NCBI GenBank assembly: GCA_000310025.1
Contig: FN649735.1
Coordinates: forward strand, 4,249,955 to 4,313,954
DNA: 64,000 nt
DNA from: Ectocarpus siliculosus
Taxonomy: Eukaryota > Sar > Phaeophyceae > Ectocarpales > Ectocarpaceae
Direction of reading: 5' to 3'
Positions 13,401 through 23,981 of the stretch are shown here, one piece after another (within the stretch, counting starts at the first letter, position 1; every line of letters begins with the position of its first letter). The notes beneath the pieces were generated by a model, which was not told the DNA's origin, made no database searches, and saw nothing but the letters and a program-made list of their open reading frames with translations. A program made the translations under genes and the position numbers.

Positions 13401-13800
13401 TGTACAACATCGGGGGTACCCGTCTTTCCTACTTACCATCGGAAAGGAAGAGGAGAGGAAGACGAAGATATATTCACCGCATCAGCGATGGACTTAAGTT
13501 GAAAGTAGCGTGGGCACATGTTTATACACGACATGAATTTAGGACAAGGAGCTGAGAAAGTGAGTTGAAAACATCAACCTCACACAAACGAAGGACTTGA
13601 CTACGGACAATAAATTAGCGTCCATAGAGTACACGGTTTCCAGCTTCGGCAGGTCACCTCACCGTCCAAATGCGGAGGTCGAGAATGTCGTTCGCTGCGT
13701 TGAAAACCTTCCAGTCAGCTTGGTCGTACTGTGTAACTTTTGACATTGCAGCCTCATGCCACACCTGTCGCCAACGGACACCGAGTGTGGATAGTGGTTT
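10470..13800. other. intergenic between convergent genes, no supported gene
   Basis: Lies between the 3' ends of lipase A (+) and the sulfotransferase (-). It holds ORFs up to 171 codons (for example 12387-12902), a T-run at about 11033-11044, CAA/ACG-rich simple sequence at about 12305-12370 and a small hairpin (TCAGACGA...TCGTCTGA, about 13371-13391). Nothing has a recognisable domain. Confidence 0.4.
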
Positions 13801-14240
13801 GGTCTAAACAGGCTTGTCATTGCTGTTGTACTCATTTATAACGCTGGTCATGAGTTTGCACGTCTTGTCGCGATCGGGTCCCCCCCGGCGAACAAAACAA
13901 ATTCTGATTGGCCGACAAGATTCAGAATTCACAAGACCAAGTGGATCCTTCGATTGCCAGGCTGCCACGGGATCGACGAGGGGAGGAGGATAGTGCAATT
14001 GCTCGAAATGAAGGTCGACAGCGTGGAAATGTTTGTTGACCGATCGTTCATTTCAATCCCACGCGCTTCACGTCAATCTTCGATGTGATTGATCGCGGTT
14101 TACGTTCGGATTCTAATCAACACGTTCTTCCCGTGAATCTGCTGCCATGAATCTCCGGAACAACCAGTTACCGCTTCTGATGTCAGCAAGGATATGTGCT
14201 TTATCATACTAAACCTCACCCTAACTCAAACCTGTCTCAC

Positions 14241-17200
14241 CGAGATGGGCCTAGGCTCTTTGTGGCGGTACGACCCCATGCCTGTCGAACCCTTCCCAAG
14301 AGTCAGGAACAGAAGGCAATCCGCCTCATCCGACCTCTCCGTCACACCTACCCACAAACCATCCCCCAGTCTCTTGATTGCAGATTCCGCCATGCGGTCG
14401 TAGTACTCCTGCATCGGTGACAGCGGCGGTAGGATGTCAACAATGGCGCGCTCGCCGAACACCAACATCTGCATGCGTCCATTCGTACAAACTTCACCAG
14501 TGTGGACAGTCCATACCTTCCACTATCCCGATCAGTACCATACACGGCAGCGGCTGAAGCTAAGGGCGGGAGGCGAACATGCCACCGACATCAACACAAA
14601 ACACGGCAACAACGCAAACGGCGAGAGCAACAACCGCAACAAGACGGCAGCGGCGATGATGACAAATTGGGACATCCCCCCACCTCCAGTATGGCGTTAT
14701 GTTTCCCGCTGGCCTTCAACGAGTTGCAGCTTTCCTCGTCATGGTGATCGCCCCCTTTTTCTGGCTTCACCCACGCATGGCCGTAGACGCACCGATGCTT
14801 GTCCTCTTCATTGTGCGCGTACGTCACCGCCTGTACAGACATGCCGATTCCGAACGGTCCGCCCGCAAGCGTCATTACATGACACTCTCATAGATTCTCT
14901 TCACTTCTCTGTGCCGCTTTTTGGGCAAGTCGTCGCCATGCGTGGATGGCCAGCAGGGCAAACACTGCACCCTAGAACCCGAACACAATGGATGTAAGGC
15001 GTTGTGCAATCGGCTACCCCGAACACCACCACAATCGTGTCGTGTCGCCGATAGCCAAGGTACACACTAGGAAATATAAATACAAATACGGAAAGCCTAC
15101 CCGTTCGAGATATACTCACAGCCGAATACAATGTGAAGAGCAACCAAATGCGGAGCAACACGCATTGTTTTACCATTCGAGAGGTTTCACGTGCAGCAAG
15201 GTTTTGGAGCATATTTCTGGTCGACGTTGTGAACGCGAATCCGGACAAACAACCCTCTCTAGACTACGCGATGCAGCGAAGACCGCCACCGATTGTAGAA
15301 TATCCAACCGAAAGACTAAGCGCCGCCACAAAACGGCTGGTTCTATCAGATCCCAAAACACAAAGCCAGTGATACAGGCCGTGCCAAGTACAAACAAGAC
15401 GCGCAATACATATCTAGTCACCACAACATCTGAACATACTTCTATAGGGGATTCCCAAAAAGAGGCTCCGATGTTGTTGGGGCCTCTCTTGTTTCTCACG
15501 GTTTCCCCTCAAGATGGACGACGACAACCGGGGCATGCAAGCACATCCAACAGGGCGCAAAGACCCTAACAAGCACGACCGGCAACCGTTGGAGAGATCC
15601 ATCACATCCAACCTCTATGTTTCTCCAAATGCTTGCAAAGTGCTCCGAGTCCACCCAAAGTTCCGGATCTCGGCAGAACGCGTATTGCTCCGCAGTGTCA
15701 TCTGGGGTGTCGCGAATTCATGCCAGCGTGGCTTCTTCCTGGTCGATCACCCCGTCTGGAGGGACAAAGAATATCACTTGAGCCGAGGGAGCAGGAAGGC
15801 CCAAAACAAAACTGCTGCAAGGCTTCTTGGCCGCGAGCAAGTGATACAAGCCGTGCCAAGTACAAACAACACGCGGGTTCTCACGGTTGCCCCTTGATAT
15901 GCCCAACGACAACCAGGGCATGCATGCACAGAGAAGAAAGACATTCCCTGGCGTCGCTGTTTCGGTTGGTTGAGGTGGCCGAGAGGACGGTTATTCTCAC
16001 GGGTGAATACACCAAGCTTCGTACGGTTGGGCAGATCAAACGGGTGGTAATTCGTACGCTGGTATTTCCAATAGATCCATGTGAAAATATAAGACGGCTT
16101 GCACATTCGACATCAGACAGCGTTGACGCGAACCACGCGAGTCAGCATCCTTCAGGAACGAGTTCAACTTCGTGGTTCGCGACAAAAATACATTGCTATT
16201 GGGCGAGGGGCAATGTTCTGCAACTTCGCGACCAGGCACTCCAAGCGTCAGCGCACTGGATAGTATTATGGTAGCCCCGTGGCCCCAACAACCTCTACAC
16301 TACACTGGAACACTGGAAGTGCAAAGACTCACCATGGATATGTCTACCGAATCGGCACACGGTCTCGGAGTAGACGGAGGCCTTATGTAGCAGAGGGTTG
16401 CGAACTACGAGCAAGAATTTCAGCGTCTTTGCCGGCGGGATCTCGATTTTCTCGATCCAGTGCAGCGGGTTGTGTCCGTACATAACCTGTTGAAAAAAAT
16501 GACAGAACGCGGCTATTGCGGTCATAGCTATGGCATGATGCTAAAGACCTAAAGAGTGACCACCAGGACTAGGCAGGAGCTGCCACTGATAATCTCAATA
16601 GACATCGTTTCATCTATCGCAGGCTGGGAGGGCAGAGTGGAAGTGAAAGCGACAACTCGGCAAGAGTCAGTTTTTTTGACGCGACACAATGGCAACGGTG
16701 CATGGCCAGTGTTTAGACGCTCACAGAAAATGGTGTCAAGGGCGTTGTGTTCTGCAGAGAAGTGCCAGATGGTGGGAAAGAGGCAACGATGAGGCCAGGA
16801 ATATACGCGTGGGAGCATCCGGAGACTAAGAAGAGTCGAGACATGTTTCAGAAAGAAAGCCAAGGGCCTGAGGGAAAACGTTCGAGGAACGGGAACGGCG
16901 TGAGAGAGAATGCGCACGAGCACTACAGAGGCGAAGTATCCCCCTGGTGCCTCGGGAAGAGGCACACAAGAACTGCTACTGGCTTGGTATGGTCCTACAA
17001 TTGCTGAGTGGGCAGACGCAAACGTTGCATAGAGAACACACGCTCCTTGGCGTTGTTTTTCGACCGCGAGCGGCACTAGGGCGCCATGCCTGCGAAAACA
17101 AGAGGAAGTCAACACCCAAAGGTCAGCAGAAATACTGAAGCACACGCATGCTAGCGGCAACAATAGACAAAGGTCGAAATTGACTACACTAAGCACGACA

Positions 17201-17845
17201 TGCTCGCACCTCGTAAGGTGCCCACCAGTTGTCGTCGTGACCCTGTACCTCACCCAGCTTCATGTACCCGGATTCGTGAGAAGTCGGAACCACGGCCTCT
17301 TCCCCGAAAATGTCGCGAAGCACGAAACTTTCCGCGGTCGGCAACGATGGAGATGACAAGACGAGCGGAGGGGAAGCGAAAAAGGAAAGTCCAGTACATG
17401 CATAAATAACCACCACCATGAAGCAGGCATCATAGACCGGCGGGATGGGGGAAGTCCAGGAAGTGACAAACAGAAATAGGGCAGGTTTGCTGGCCAATAC
17501 TCTGAATGTCCTTTTCGGCCCTGCTCTCTGACAGGGCCTGGGAAAACAACTTCCGTAAGTCGGGGTGGGTGTAAGGCCTCGCGCCAAATACGGCTCAAGG
17601 CTCAGTCTGGTGCAAAAATACGCTATTTGCACACGCGGTGTTAACCCGTCTGCCCGAAACTGGAATCCTCTGCACACGCGCATGGCTCCGACATCAGCAC
17701 CAACAACCACAAGCGTATACCTTAGCGAAGTCCCTGAAGTCTTGATTATGTGGGCGAAGAATAACAAGTGCTCGTCAGGATGGTACTCCGGCAGCTCCGC
17801 CCACTTCCGTTCCCGGTCCTGCTTGAACCAGCGCAAACCCAAGTG
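14241..17845 (-). CDS. sulfotransferase family protein (carbohydrate sulfotransferase type), partial model
   Basis: Predicted Golgi enzyme moving sulfate from PAPS to a glycan. Minus-strand exons: 17845-17721, 17327-17210, 16486-16333, one from 16223 to about 16090, 14830-14684, and one ending at the donor 14241 that starts at 14468 or 14408. The first exon ends LLFFAHIIKTSGTSL, matching the 5'-phosphosulfate loop (F-HIPKTGGTS in the family). The second continues FVLRDIFGEEAVV. The third has PAKTLKFLLVVRNPLLH, resembling the 3'-phosphate block (LRDPVER type). The last has VGVTERSDEADCLL, like the C-terminal GLTERFDE block. Phases agree across the first four exons (2, 0, 1) and across 14830 to 14241 (0). 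The join from 16.1 to 14.8 kb is unresolved. The N-terminal signal anchor was not found, and a further 3' exon may lie near 13.8-14.0 kb. The P-loop departs from consensus (IIKTSGT for IPKTGGT). Confidence 0.6.
15360..15930 (+). repeat. direct repeat pair inside sulfotransferase intron
   Basis: Two diverged direct copies, about 15367-15545 and 15838-15925, share GCCGTGCCAAGTACAAACAA, then CTCACGGTT and CGACAACC...GGGCATGCA. The second is shorter. This is a local segmental duplication between sulfotransferase exons; whether any of it is exonic is not clear. Confidence 0.6.
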
Positions 17846-17877
17846 CTGGAGTGTGTCAAGATACATATCACAACGAA

Positions 17878-17975
17878 GTCACCACCACCAACAGTAATAC
17901 CAATTAACAATGACAGCAATGACAAAGGCACCAACAACAATACCAACAATAACATCACCAACAACGACAGATCCA
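17878..17975 (+). repeat. CAA/ACC-rich simple sequence
   Basis: Degenerate trinucleotide tract (CAACAACAATACCAACAATA and similar). On the minus strand it reads as a Leu/Val-rich ORF just upstream of the first sulfotransferase exon. It might encode a signal anchor, but the simple repeat explains the hydrophobicity and the phase to the next exon (1 versus 0) does not fit. Confidence 0.6.
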
Positions 17976-18275
17976 AGTGTTGCGATGAATTTTCTCGTTT
18001 CGCCCTCGTACCATTTTATGCTCTGTGTGCACTACAATACCGACACCAAGGTCTTGCCTTCTCTACTGAAGGCATCCTTCGGGGGGGCACGCTGAATGAC
18101 TCTCTTAGGTATTGCATATATTGCCTTCAGTAATGTCGGGGGGAGCCATCGCCTCCTCCACTGCCTCCACTGAGGTAAGCGCTCGTCCAGTCCGTGAGAG
18201 CTGAAATGACGTCTGAAGCATGCGAGATTTTGGGAAGCGAGAGAGCGACTAATCCAACAGGGTGGTTGGTCTGCG

Positions 18276-18766
18276 TTGTAAGGCTGACTCCTATGGCTCC
18301 CGAAAGTTGGCCCGACGGATTTTTTTGGACGGGCATACCCTCCCCCCCCTGATTTCGACCAAGTGACAGACCTCTCACCACATCACCACAGAGTTCTCCC
18401 TCCATGATTGTCGGGTCGTCACCACAACTTGAAGGTTGTACGCACCACACCTGTAGGCGTCTTTGAAACTAGTGNNNNNNNNNNNNNNNNNNNNNNNNNN
18501 NNNNNNNNNNNNNNNNNNNNNNNNNNNNNNNNNNNNNNNNNNNNNNNNNNNNNNNNNNNNNNNNNNNNNNNNNNCTACAGGTGTGGGGGGTACAGCTTTC
18601 AAGTTCTGGTGACAACCGGACAATCATGGAGGGAGAATTTTGTGGTGATGTGGTGAGAGGTGTATTTTTTGGTCGAAATCAGGGGGGGGGGGGTATGCCC
18701 GTCCAAAAAAATCCGTCGGGCCAACTTTCGGGAGCCATAAGAGTCAGCCTAAGAGCGACGCTTCAC
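18276..18766. mobile_element. long inverted-repeat element interrupted by an assembly gap
   Basis: Left arm 18276-18474 and right arm 18575-18766 are inverted copies: CTATGGCTCCCGAAAGTTGG on the left answers GGGAGCCATAAGAG and CCAACTTTCGG on the right, and CACACCTGTAG next to the gap answers CTACAGGTGTG. The arms differ at several positions, so they are two real sequences and not one mirrored read. The 100-N gap sits where a loop or element core would be. No transposase is visible. Likely a fold-back or MULE-like non-autonomous element. Confidence 0.65.
18475..18574. other. assembly gap 1 (100 N)
   Basis: Exactly 100 N, a placeholder length. It falls at the centre of an inverted repeat, which is a common cause of failed cloning or assembly. 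Confidence 0.95.
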
Positions 18767-18789
18767 AGAGACAAACGGCGAGCCTAACT

Positions 18790-19395
18790 CACATTCGAGG
18801 GGGGGCGCGGGCCACGGCTCCCCCCTGCAACGAGGATCGTTTGTTGTTTTCTTCTGCTTGCCGGTTGTTCCGACTGCTGTTGCCCCACGTTTAGCCCCCC
18901 TTGCGTGTCCATCGAAGCAAAAGGTCCGTGCGTTGTATGATGACGTTGCCATGTCCACGTACGAAGGATCGAGGTTTCGCCGGGGGAAGCAGAGAGGGGC
19001 AGAATCAACTGGCGTGCAGCCGCGACCAGGCAATATCGGTGATTGGGAGACATCACATGCATAGTTCTTTGCTTTTCGCATGTTTCCCGTGTTTGCTGGA
19101 CTCAGTTGCAAATTGCGGCAATAGCAGTGCCACCACCTTACACACGCTCTCGCTGGAGAACTGAGGAGTAGCATGTCGTGTGCATAACATTGAAAAACAC
19201 CTTGGCAGGACGAGGCTGGCGGTCGACAGCGCCAATAAAAGCGAGAAGATTTTCGCAGTCCTTCTTTGGGACACGTCGTAGTCGCACAAGATCCTTCTCG
19301 GCCATCGCGATGGCGTGAATACGTGTGTACGTTTTGCCGCTTATGTGGACGTCAGCCTACACATTGGGCACATTGTCTGGATCGGTCTGCGGGGG
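18790..19395. other. intergenic, no supported gene
   Basis: Several overlapping ORFs of 60-140 codons on both strands, none with a recognisable motif. Confidence 0.35.
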
Positions 19396-19399
19396 TTAA

Positions 19400-19856
19400 C
19401 CCTCCTAGTACCCAGTCCCTCCGCAAAAAACGAATGCCGCGAAAATGTTTGTCAGTCGTTATTCGACGGGCTACAGTCCCTCCAAAGAATCGGAGCTCCT
19501 TGCTAGACAACGGGTGACTTGGCTTTACTATGAAAAGTGGTCCCTAAACACGTGGGGACACTTTTCATGCCATAGCCAAATCAGCATTATTTTCCAGTAC
19601 CAGGCGATGTACAGTTTTACGGACTAGGGGACACGAGGCTTGGGAGATGGTGTACAGCAAGTCGGAGGCCGAGGAGAGGTTTCACACAGCGTATCATAGC
19701 ATCACATAGCGTACCACCTCAGCCAAGCATGACAGACCAAGGGTTCTAACGTGCGTTTCACACAGCGGAGTCCAGGGTGACTGTGGTGCAGTACATAGGC
19801 AATTTGAGTGTCGTGTCCCCAAAGTGTCCCCATCTGGGCTTCCAGTGCTAGGAGGG
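19400..19856. mobile_element. piggyBac-like MITE with TTAA target duplications
   Basis: TTAA at 19396-19399 is followed by CCCTCCTAGTACCCAG. The right end reads GTGCTAGGAGGG followed by TTAA at 19857-19860. The termini CCCTCCTAG...CTAGGAGGG are a perfect 9-bp inverted repeat directly abutting TTAA on both sides, as expected of the piggyBac superfamily (TTAA duplication, CCY-start termini). Length is 457 bp. Internal near-repeats of GGGGACACTTT (about 19555 and, inverted, about 19815) may be subterminal. No coding sequence, so non-autonomous. Confidence 0.65.
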
Positions 19857-19940
19857 TTAAGGGGGTGCAGAAAAGGGGTTGTGACGCTGGGTCTTTTTCT
19901 CTACTTTAATCTATACGAAGAAAGAACAAAACCTTCCCAC

Positions 19941-20404
19941 AAGGGTTTGGTGTCGGATTCTATAGTCCATCAGTAGACGACACCATGAAGAGGCGTCGTG
20001 CGTGCTGGCACGTTCAGGTTTGCTACTGGAGCTGAAAAATCGAAGGTCGCAGCAGCCTCTGAAAACTGTCCCGAAATCTGCGGCGGAACCAAGCGGCATC
20101 CATCATTTATCACAGCCGTGCTCGCCGCCACTGACCCCAATCTCCTGAACTGCGGGTTTACACAGTAGCTGACACTAGCTACTGCTGACGACCGTGGTTC
20201 AGGGGTTTACGGTCCGTGGCGGTGAGCACGGCTGTGACAAATGTTGGATGCCGCTTGGTTCCGCCGCAGATTTCGGACAGTTTTCAGAGGCCGCGGCGAC
20301 CTTTGATGTTTCAGCTCCAGCAGCAAACCTGAACGTGCCAGCACGCACGACACATCTTCATGATGTCCTCCATTGATGGCAATAAAATGCGACACCTAAC
20401 CCTC
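19941..20404. mobile_element. fold-back element (near-palindrome) with ~208-bp arms
   Basis: Arms 19941-20150 and 20197-20404 are inverted copies with substitutions and small indels. For example, GACACCATGAAGA on the left corresponds to TCTTCATGATGTC on the right, and GGAACCAAGCGGCATCCA to TGGATGCCGCTTGGTTCC. The 46-bp spacer is itself partly palindromic (AGTAGCT...AGCTACT). Outer ends are GGGTTTGGTGTCG / CGACACCTAACCC. No coding capacity. Outside it, TAAGGGGGTGCAG (19858) and its complement (about 20675) form a 13-bp inverted repeat that could mark a larger enclosing element. Confidence 0.75.
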
Positions 20405-21139
20405 AAAATCGACCTTGTTTGAACGCCTTCCGTTTCGGCTCTCTTGACCAGAATTTACAATGGTGCGAATTTTTATCTTGATTTCAAAGGAGGCGTGTGG
20501 AGGTAGACGCGTGAAATGTATGTTCTGAGCAGCCTCTACTGCCGCCCTGTGCGAGAATCAACGATTGCTGTTTTTCGCGGTGCCTTCCTACTGGTCTGGT
20601 GTGTCTGTTGTGCAATTTATGGTGCTCTTGCGTTTGATTTCAAAATTAGTCAACCTCAAAATTCGTCTGCTGCACCCCCTTACGGAAGGCCTTAGAGGAG
20701 TTTGTTTCTATTCAAATATTAAGTTCAACAATGTAAGAGTCAGGGAAACGCACACAGGCGTCACAGAACACTTGTACAAGAAGGAACATCAACGGGTCGA
20801 CCTAATGTGGTAATCGCACTACCAGCCTGAACCGTGCGTTGTCTTTTCGCACGCGGGACCTGGGTGACCAAATGTTGAAGGACATTCGTGAACCCGCCGC
20901 GGTACTTTCCATGTGGTTCTTACAGCAGTAGGCATTTCATCATTGGTGCGGAAAGGACATCTGCCCACATCAGAGAAAATGTGTTTTCCTCCTACATATT
21001 TTGGCGACATTCCCACCATTTTCGTGGTGAGGCGTGTACTTGTGCACACCTTTCGTGTCTCATGTGGAGTACTTTTCAGTGTATTTCGTGCAACGATGTA
21101 CAACCATCCAGGGGCACACAAGATAGGCATGGTCTGCAT
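20405..21139. other. no supported gene
   Basis: Short ORFs only. No domain or splice-consistent exon seen. Confidence 0.35.
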
Positions 21140-21190
21140 GCACAATACACTGCTGGATACAGAGATCGGACCGGTTTTTTATGTGAAGAA
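21140..21190 (+). repeat. fragment of the LINE 3' tail family
   Basis: ATACAGAGATCGGACCGG, then TTTTTTATGTGAAGAAAA, matches the last about 40 bp of the repeat that precedes the CAA tail at 1865-1900 and 41955-41990. The CAA tail itself is decayed. Confidence 0.5.
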
Positions 21191-22038
21191 AAGTCAATAT
21201 CATATACCATGAGTATGCAACAACGGCAACTTGTCGGTTCTTATTCTTGACTCCATGCCTCGTCCCATCCTGTCCAGAACCACCTCTGTCACTCATCGGA
21301 TAAACCCAGCCCCGGCCCTGCAACGCGAAAGGTCTTCGGGGCAAAGCAACCGTGCAAGCTCAAGCACTCTTGCGCGCGCTCACCTCTGGAGCCAAGCAGC
21401 AGCACACACGTGCTACAGGTTACCAGCAGCAGGGCGCCGGTTACGGTCACGCGGTTCTTCCATGACACGGTCGCGGGACTGCTATGAGGAGGGTCCGAGA
21501 TACCCCATTGATTGCCACCAGCCGCGTTTTCCTTCATTAGCCTTGCGGACGACCCTCGTCTAACTGCCCACAGTCAATCCTGCGTTTGACGGAACTAGGG
21601 CAGTACCGAACATGGGAAGTCTATCTCGCAACTGGTGGCGAAAGAGTCAGCGCAAGTGCGTCTTGGTGTTGGGTCTTGGGCTTGCGGTCTGGTGCCGGGA
21701 CTGTTAGCATGTCCTACGTTGGGGGCGTCGTCGATTGAAACCGCGAAACCCCCAGAACACGCCCTACTGACGGAACAGGGACCATGGGTGGGGATGGGAT
21801 GATTTCTTAAAAACGACGCAATTCCATTGGTCCAAAGCAGGTCTTCCGGGCTGATTCTTAAAAACGACTTAAAAACGACAGCTCGTGATTGGCGTGTTAG
21901 GGTAGCACGAGGTGGTTGACCCGCGCTTTTTGTGCCGACTGCACTGCTGTACTGCAGCAATGCTACCGCAAGCTCACCTACGCGCCACGCGAACCCACGC
22001 GCATACCACCCACCCCCGTGGGAGCAGCACCCACCGCC
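21191..22038. other. no supported gene
   Basis: ORFs of about 80-170 codons on both strands without recognised motifs. A short internal duplication (TTCTTAAAAACGAC at about 21806 and 21854) is present. Confidence 0.35.
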
Positions 22039-23329
22039 ATGGGCCGCAACGAAGGGTCGAGGCCCGGACCCGGGTCCAAAAGACCCGGCGCGAGGACACA
22101 ATCAGAAAAGACAGCAGCTGCAAGAGACATCGCACAGCAGGCGCGAGGCATGCAGTCGTGGCTGTCAGGAGGGTCGACCTCGAAGCGCCCACGAGTAGGT
22201 GGTGCTCAGGGTGGGGAAGGAAACAATGTGAGTTCAAATGAAGGTCAGGGCGTCGGGGAGAGCAGCACAGATGCCAGAAACGCTGCTGGTGGATCGCCCA
22301 ACTGCAGCAGCAGCGGACCGGGTCATGAAGGAGCGCCACGACCCGCAGCACCACCTCAACAACAACCGCGAGGGTCGAGTAAAGGGAAGGGAAAGCTCGC
22401 CATGCTTCTTCGCAAGGGGGAGCAGCAGCCCCACCACCACCGCCGCCGCAACAAGGAGCTGGAGGGGTAGCAACAGCAGCAGAGCTGGCAGCAGCAGCAG
22501 ACGCAGTCGTGGCGGCGACAGTGGGCGCGAGTGCGTCAACACCAGCAGCACCAGTTACCGGCGTATGTCAAGGCCGTGGAAGCCGCCAACCTGTGCGAGC
22601 GGGTGGGCGCGGGGAGGGGACTGGAGGAGCTGGAGTGCGCGGAGAACAGCAACCGAGAGGAGGAGCGGTTGAAGGTCACGGCGCCGGAGGTGGCGGGGCA
22701 GGACCCCCCGAGGTGGAGGGGGGGGGAAGTGGTGCCGATGACAGCGACTGGGTGTCGCCTGCGCAGCTCGCTTTCATCGACCAAAGAAGACGATCGACAA
22801 GAACATCGTCCACCATGCCGGCGGTGTGAAAGCACCAAAGGGAGGTCCAGGTGTGTTCCCATTCGACAGTCTCTTCATCACTCCCAGTGTGCTACGATGC
22901 AGAAAATCACAGGTATGTACAGACAGTAGTTGTCTTTATGTTTTTGGTACTGCCATACTGCCACGTACCGGCAGAGCCCACAACATGCCGTCCTCCACAA
23001 ATTTGTGTTCTACCACACCCTTGCAAAAAAATAATTGAAATTAATCTTGCAGCGTTGTTCCTCAGTGCTAATTCTTACGCTGTTTCAAATGCCGTTTGGT
23101 CTGGCTTTCACCATTTTGATAGGTGCAGGACTACCGAAGGTTGATCCGTACTATCTCAAGACCGTGATCGCATGGATACCGGAGTATTTGTGGGCGGACC
23201 TGCTGAAGGTCGACGGAGTTCCTTGTCCATGATGCGGGAAGAAGGGCGCGCCTGATGGCTGGAACCCCACAAGGGACCGCGCCGGGTGTTCATGGAGCAC
23301 GGCGTGGCGTACATGATCGGCTTCCGGTG
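22039..23329 (+). pseudogene. broken DUF6729-like Cys-motif protein gene
   Basis: From ATG 22039 a low-complexity Gly/Ser/Gln/Arg-rich N-terminus (MGRNEGSRPGPGSKRPGAR) runs to TAG near 22470, but coding-like sequence continues in other frames (Ala-rich, then DDSDWVSPAQLAFIDQ near 22740-22790, then GVFPFDSLFITP near 22855). After an apparent intron a block reads YYLKTVIAWIPEYLW (about 23148-23190), then CP-stop-CGKKGAPDGWN (about 23222), then in the next frame PRRVFMEHGVAYMIGFR ending at a donor. WIPE, CPxCG, GW and RRV...YMIGFR in that order resemble the DUF6729 domain of fungal and algal proteins often near mobile DNA; this is recalled, not searched. The TGA between the two cysteines would arise from CGA by one CpG transition. 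The frame change near 23262 adds a second break. Confidence 0.4.
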
Positions 23330-23870
23330 AGCAATGCACAGATAGATGCCCCCCCCGTGCTCATTACACGTACTCCGTTTTCTTGGCATCCGTACGTGTG
23401 TAGCTGCATGTCTATCATAAACTTGGCAATCAAACTGCCCGAGTTGATCCATCAGTGATTGAATACGCAATGACTGCGTGTGAGACGAAAACATTTCTGG
23501 GTGGGGGGATGAGGGCCGAACGAACATACCATTATTTGCAAGGTGCTAACTTTATGGAACCGAAGGACGTGACACGGGAAGGGGGTAAGAGGCAAGGGGG
23601 GGAGGGATGGCAGACAAACAACACGCAGGGAACAGACTGATGAACTGTGAGATGATGCCAAGTCAAGCACCGCAAAACAAGTCGTTGGTGCGTCTGTGGG
23701 TGGTACACCAGTCCTTCAAAGATGGTGCAAAGGATAAGACTTCTTGTTATGTCACACTACGTGGTGCATGTGTAGAACGACGTCGTGTCTATTTATCTGC
23801 ATAAGAGTTTTCTGCCCCAAGGCCTCGTAGCTCAGTTTTGCGTACACCCTCTAGTTGTGGCATGCCCTGC

Positions 23871-23915
23871 GGGACAAACCGCTATTTACAAAGCAGCAGT
23901 TCAACAAGAAGTGCC
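23871..23915 (+). repeat. degenerate duplicate of the helicase exon start
   Basis: GGGACAAACCGCTATTTACAAAGCAGCAGTT resembles the exon start at 23981 (GGACAAACCGCTACAAGCAG and following). About 110 bp apart, the two look like a small tandem duplication overlapping the acceptor of the next feature. Confidence 0.5.
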
Positions 23916-23981
23916 GAGCGCATGTAGCTCAACTCTACGCCGGCCCCATCCTGTAAATATTTGTTGTCGCATTCCCTACAG

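Noticed and set aside
16549-17253. 234-codon minus-strand ORF as a gene
   Set aside because: It lies mostly in a sulfotransferase intron in a frame other than the exons and has no motif.
17746-17976. Leu-rich ORF as sulfotransferase signal anchor
   Set aside because: Explained by a (TTG)n-like simple repeat, and the phase does not join the first exon.
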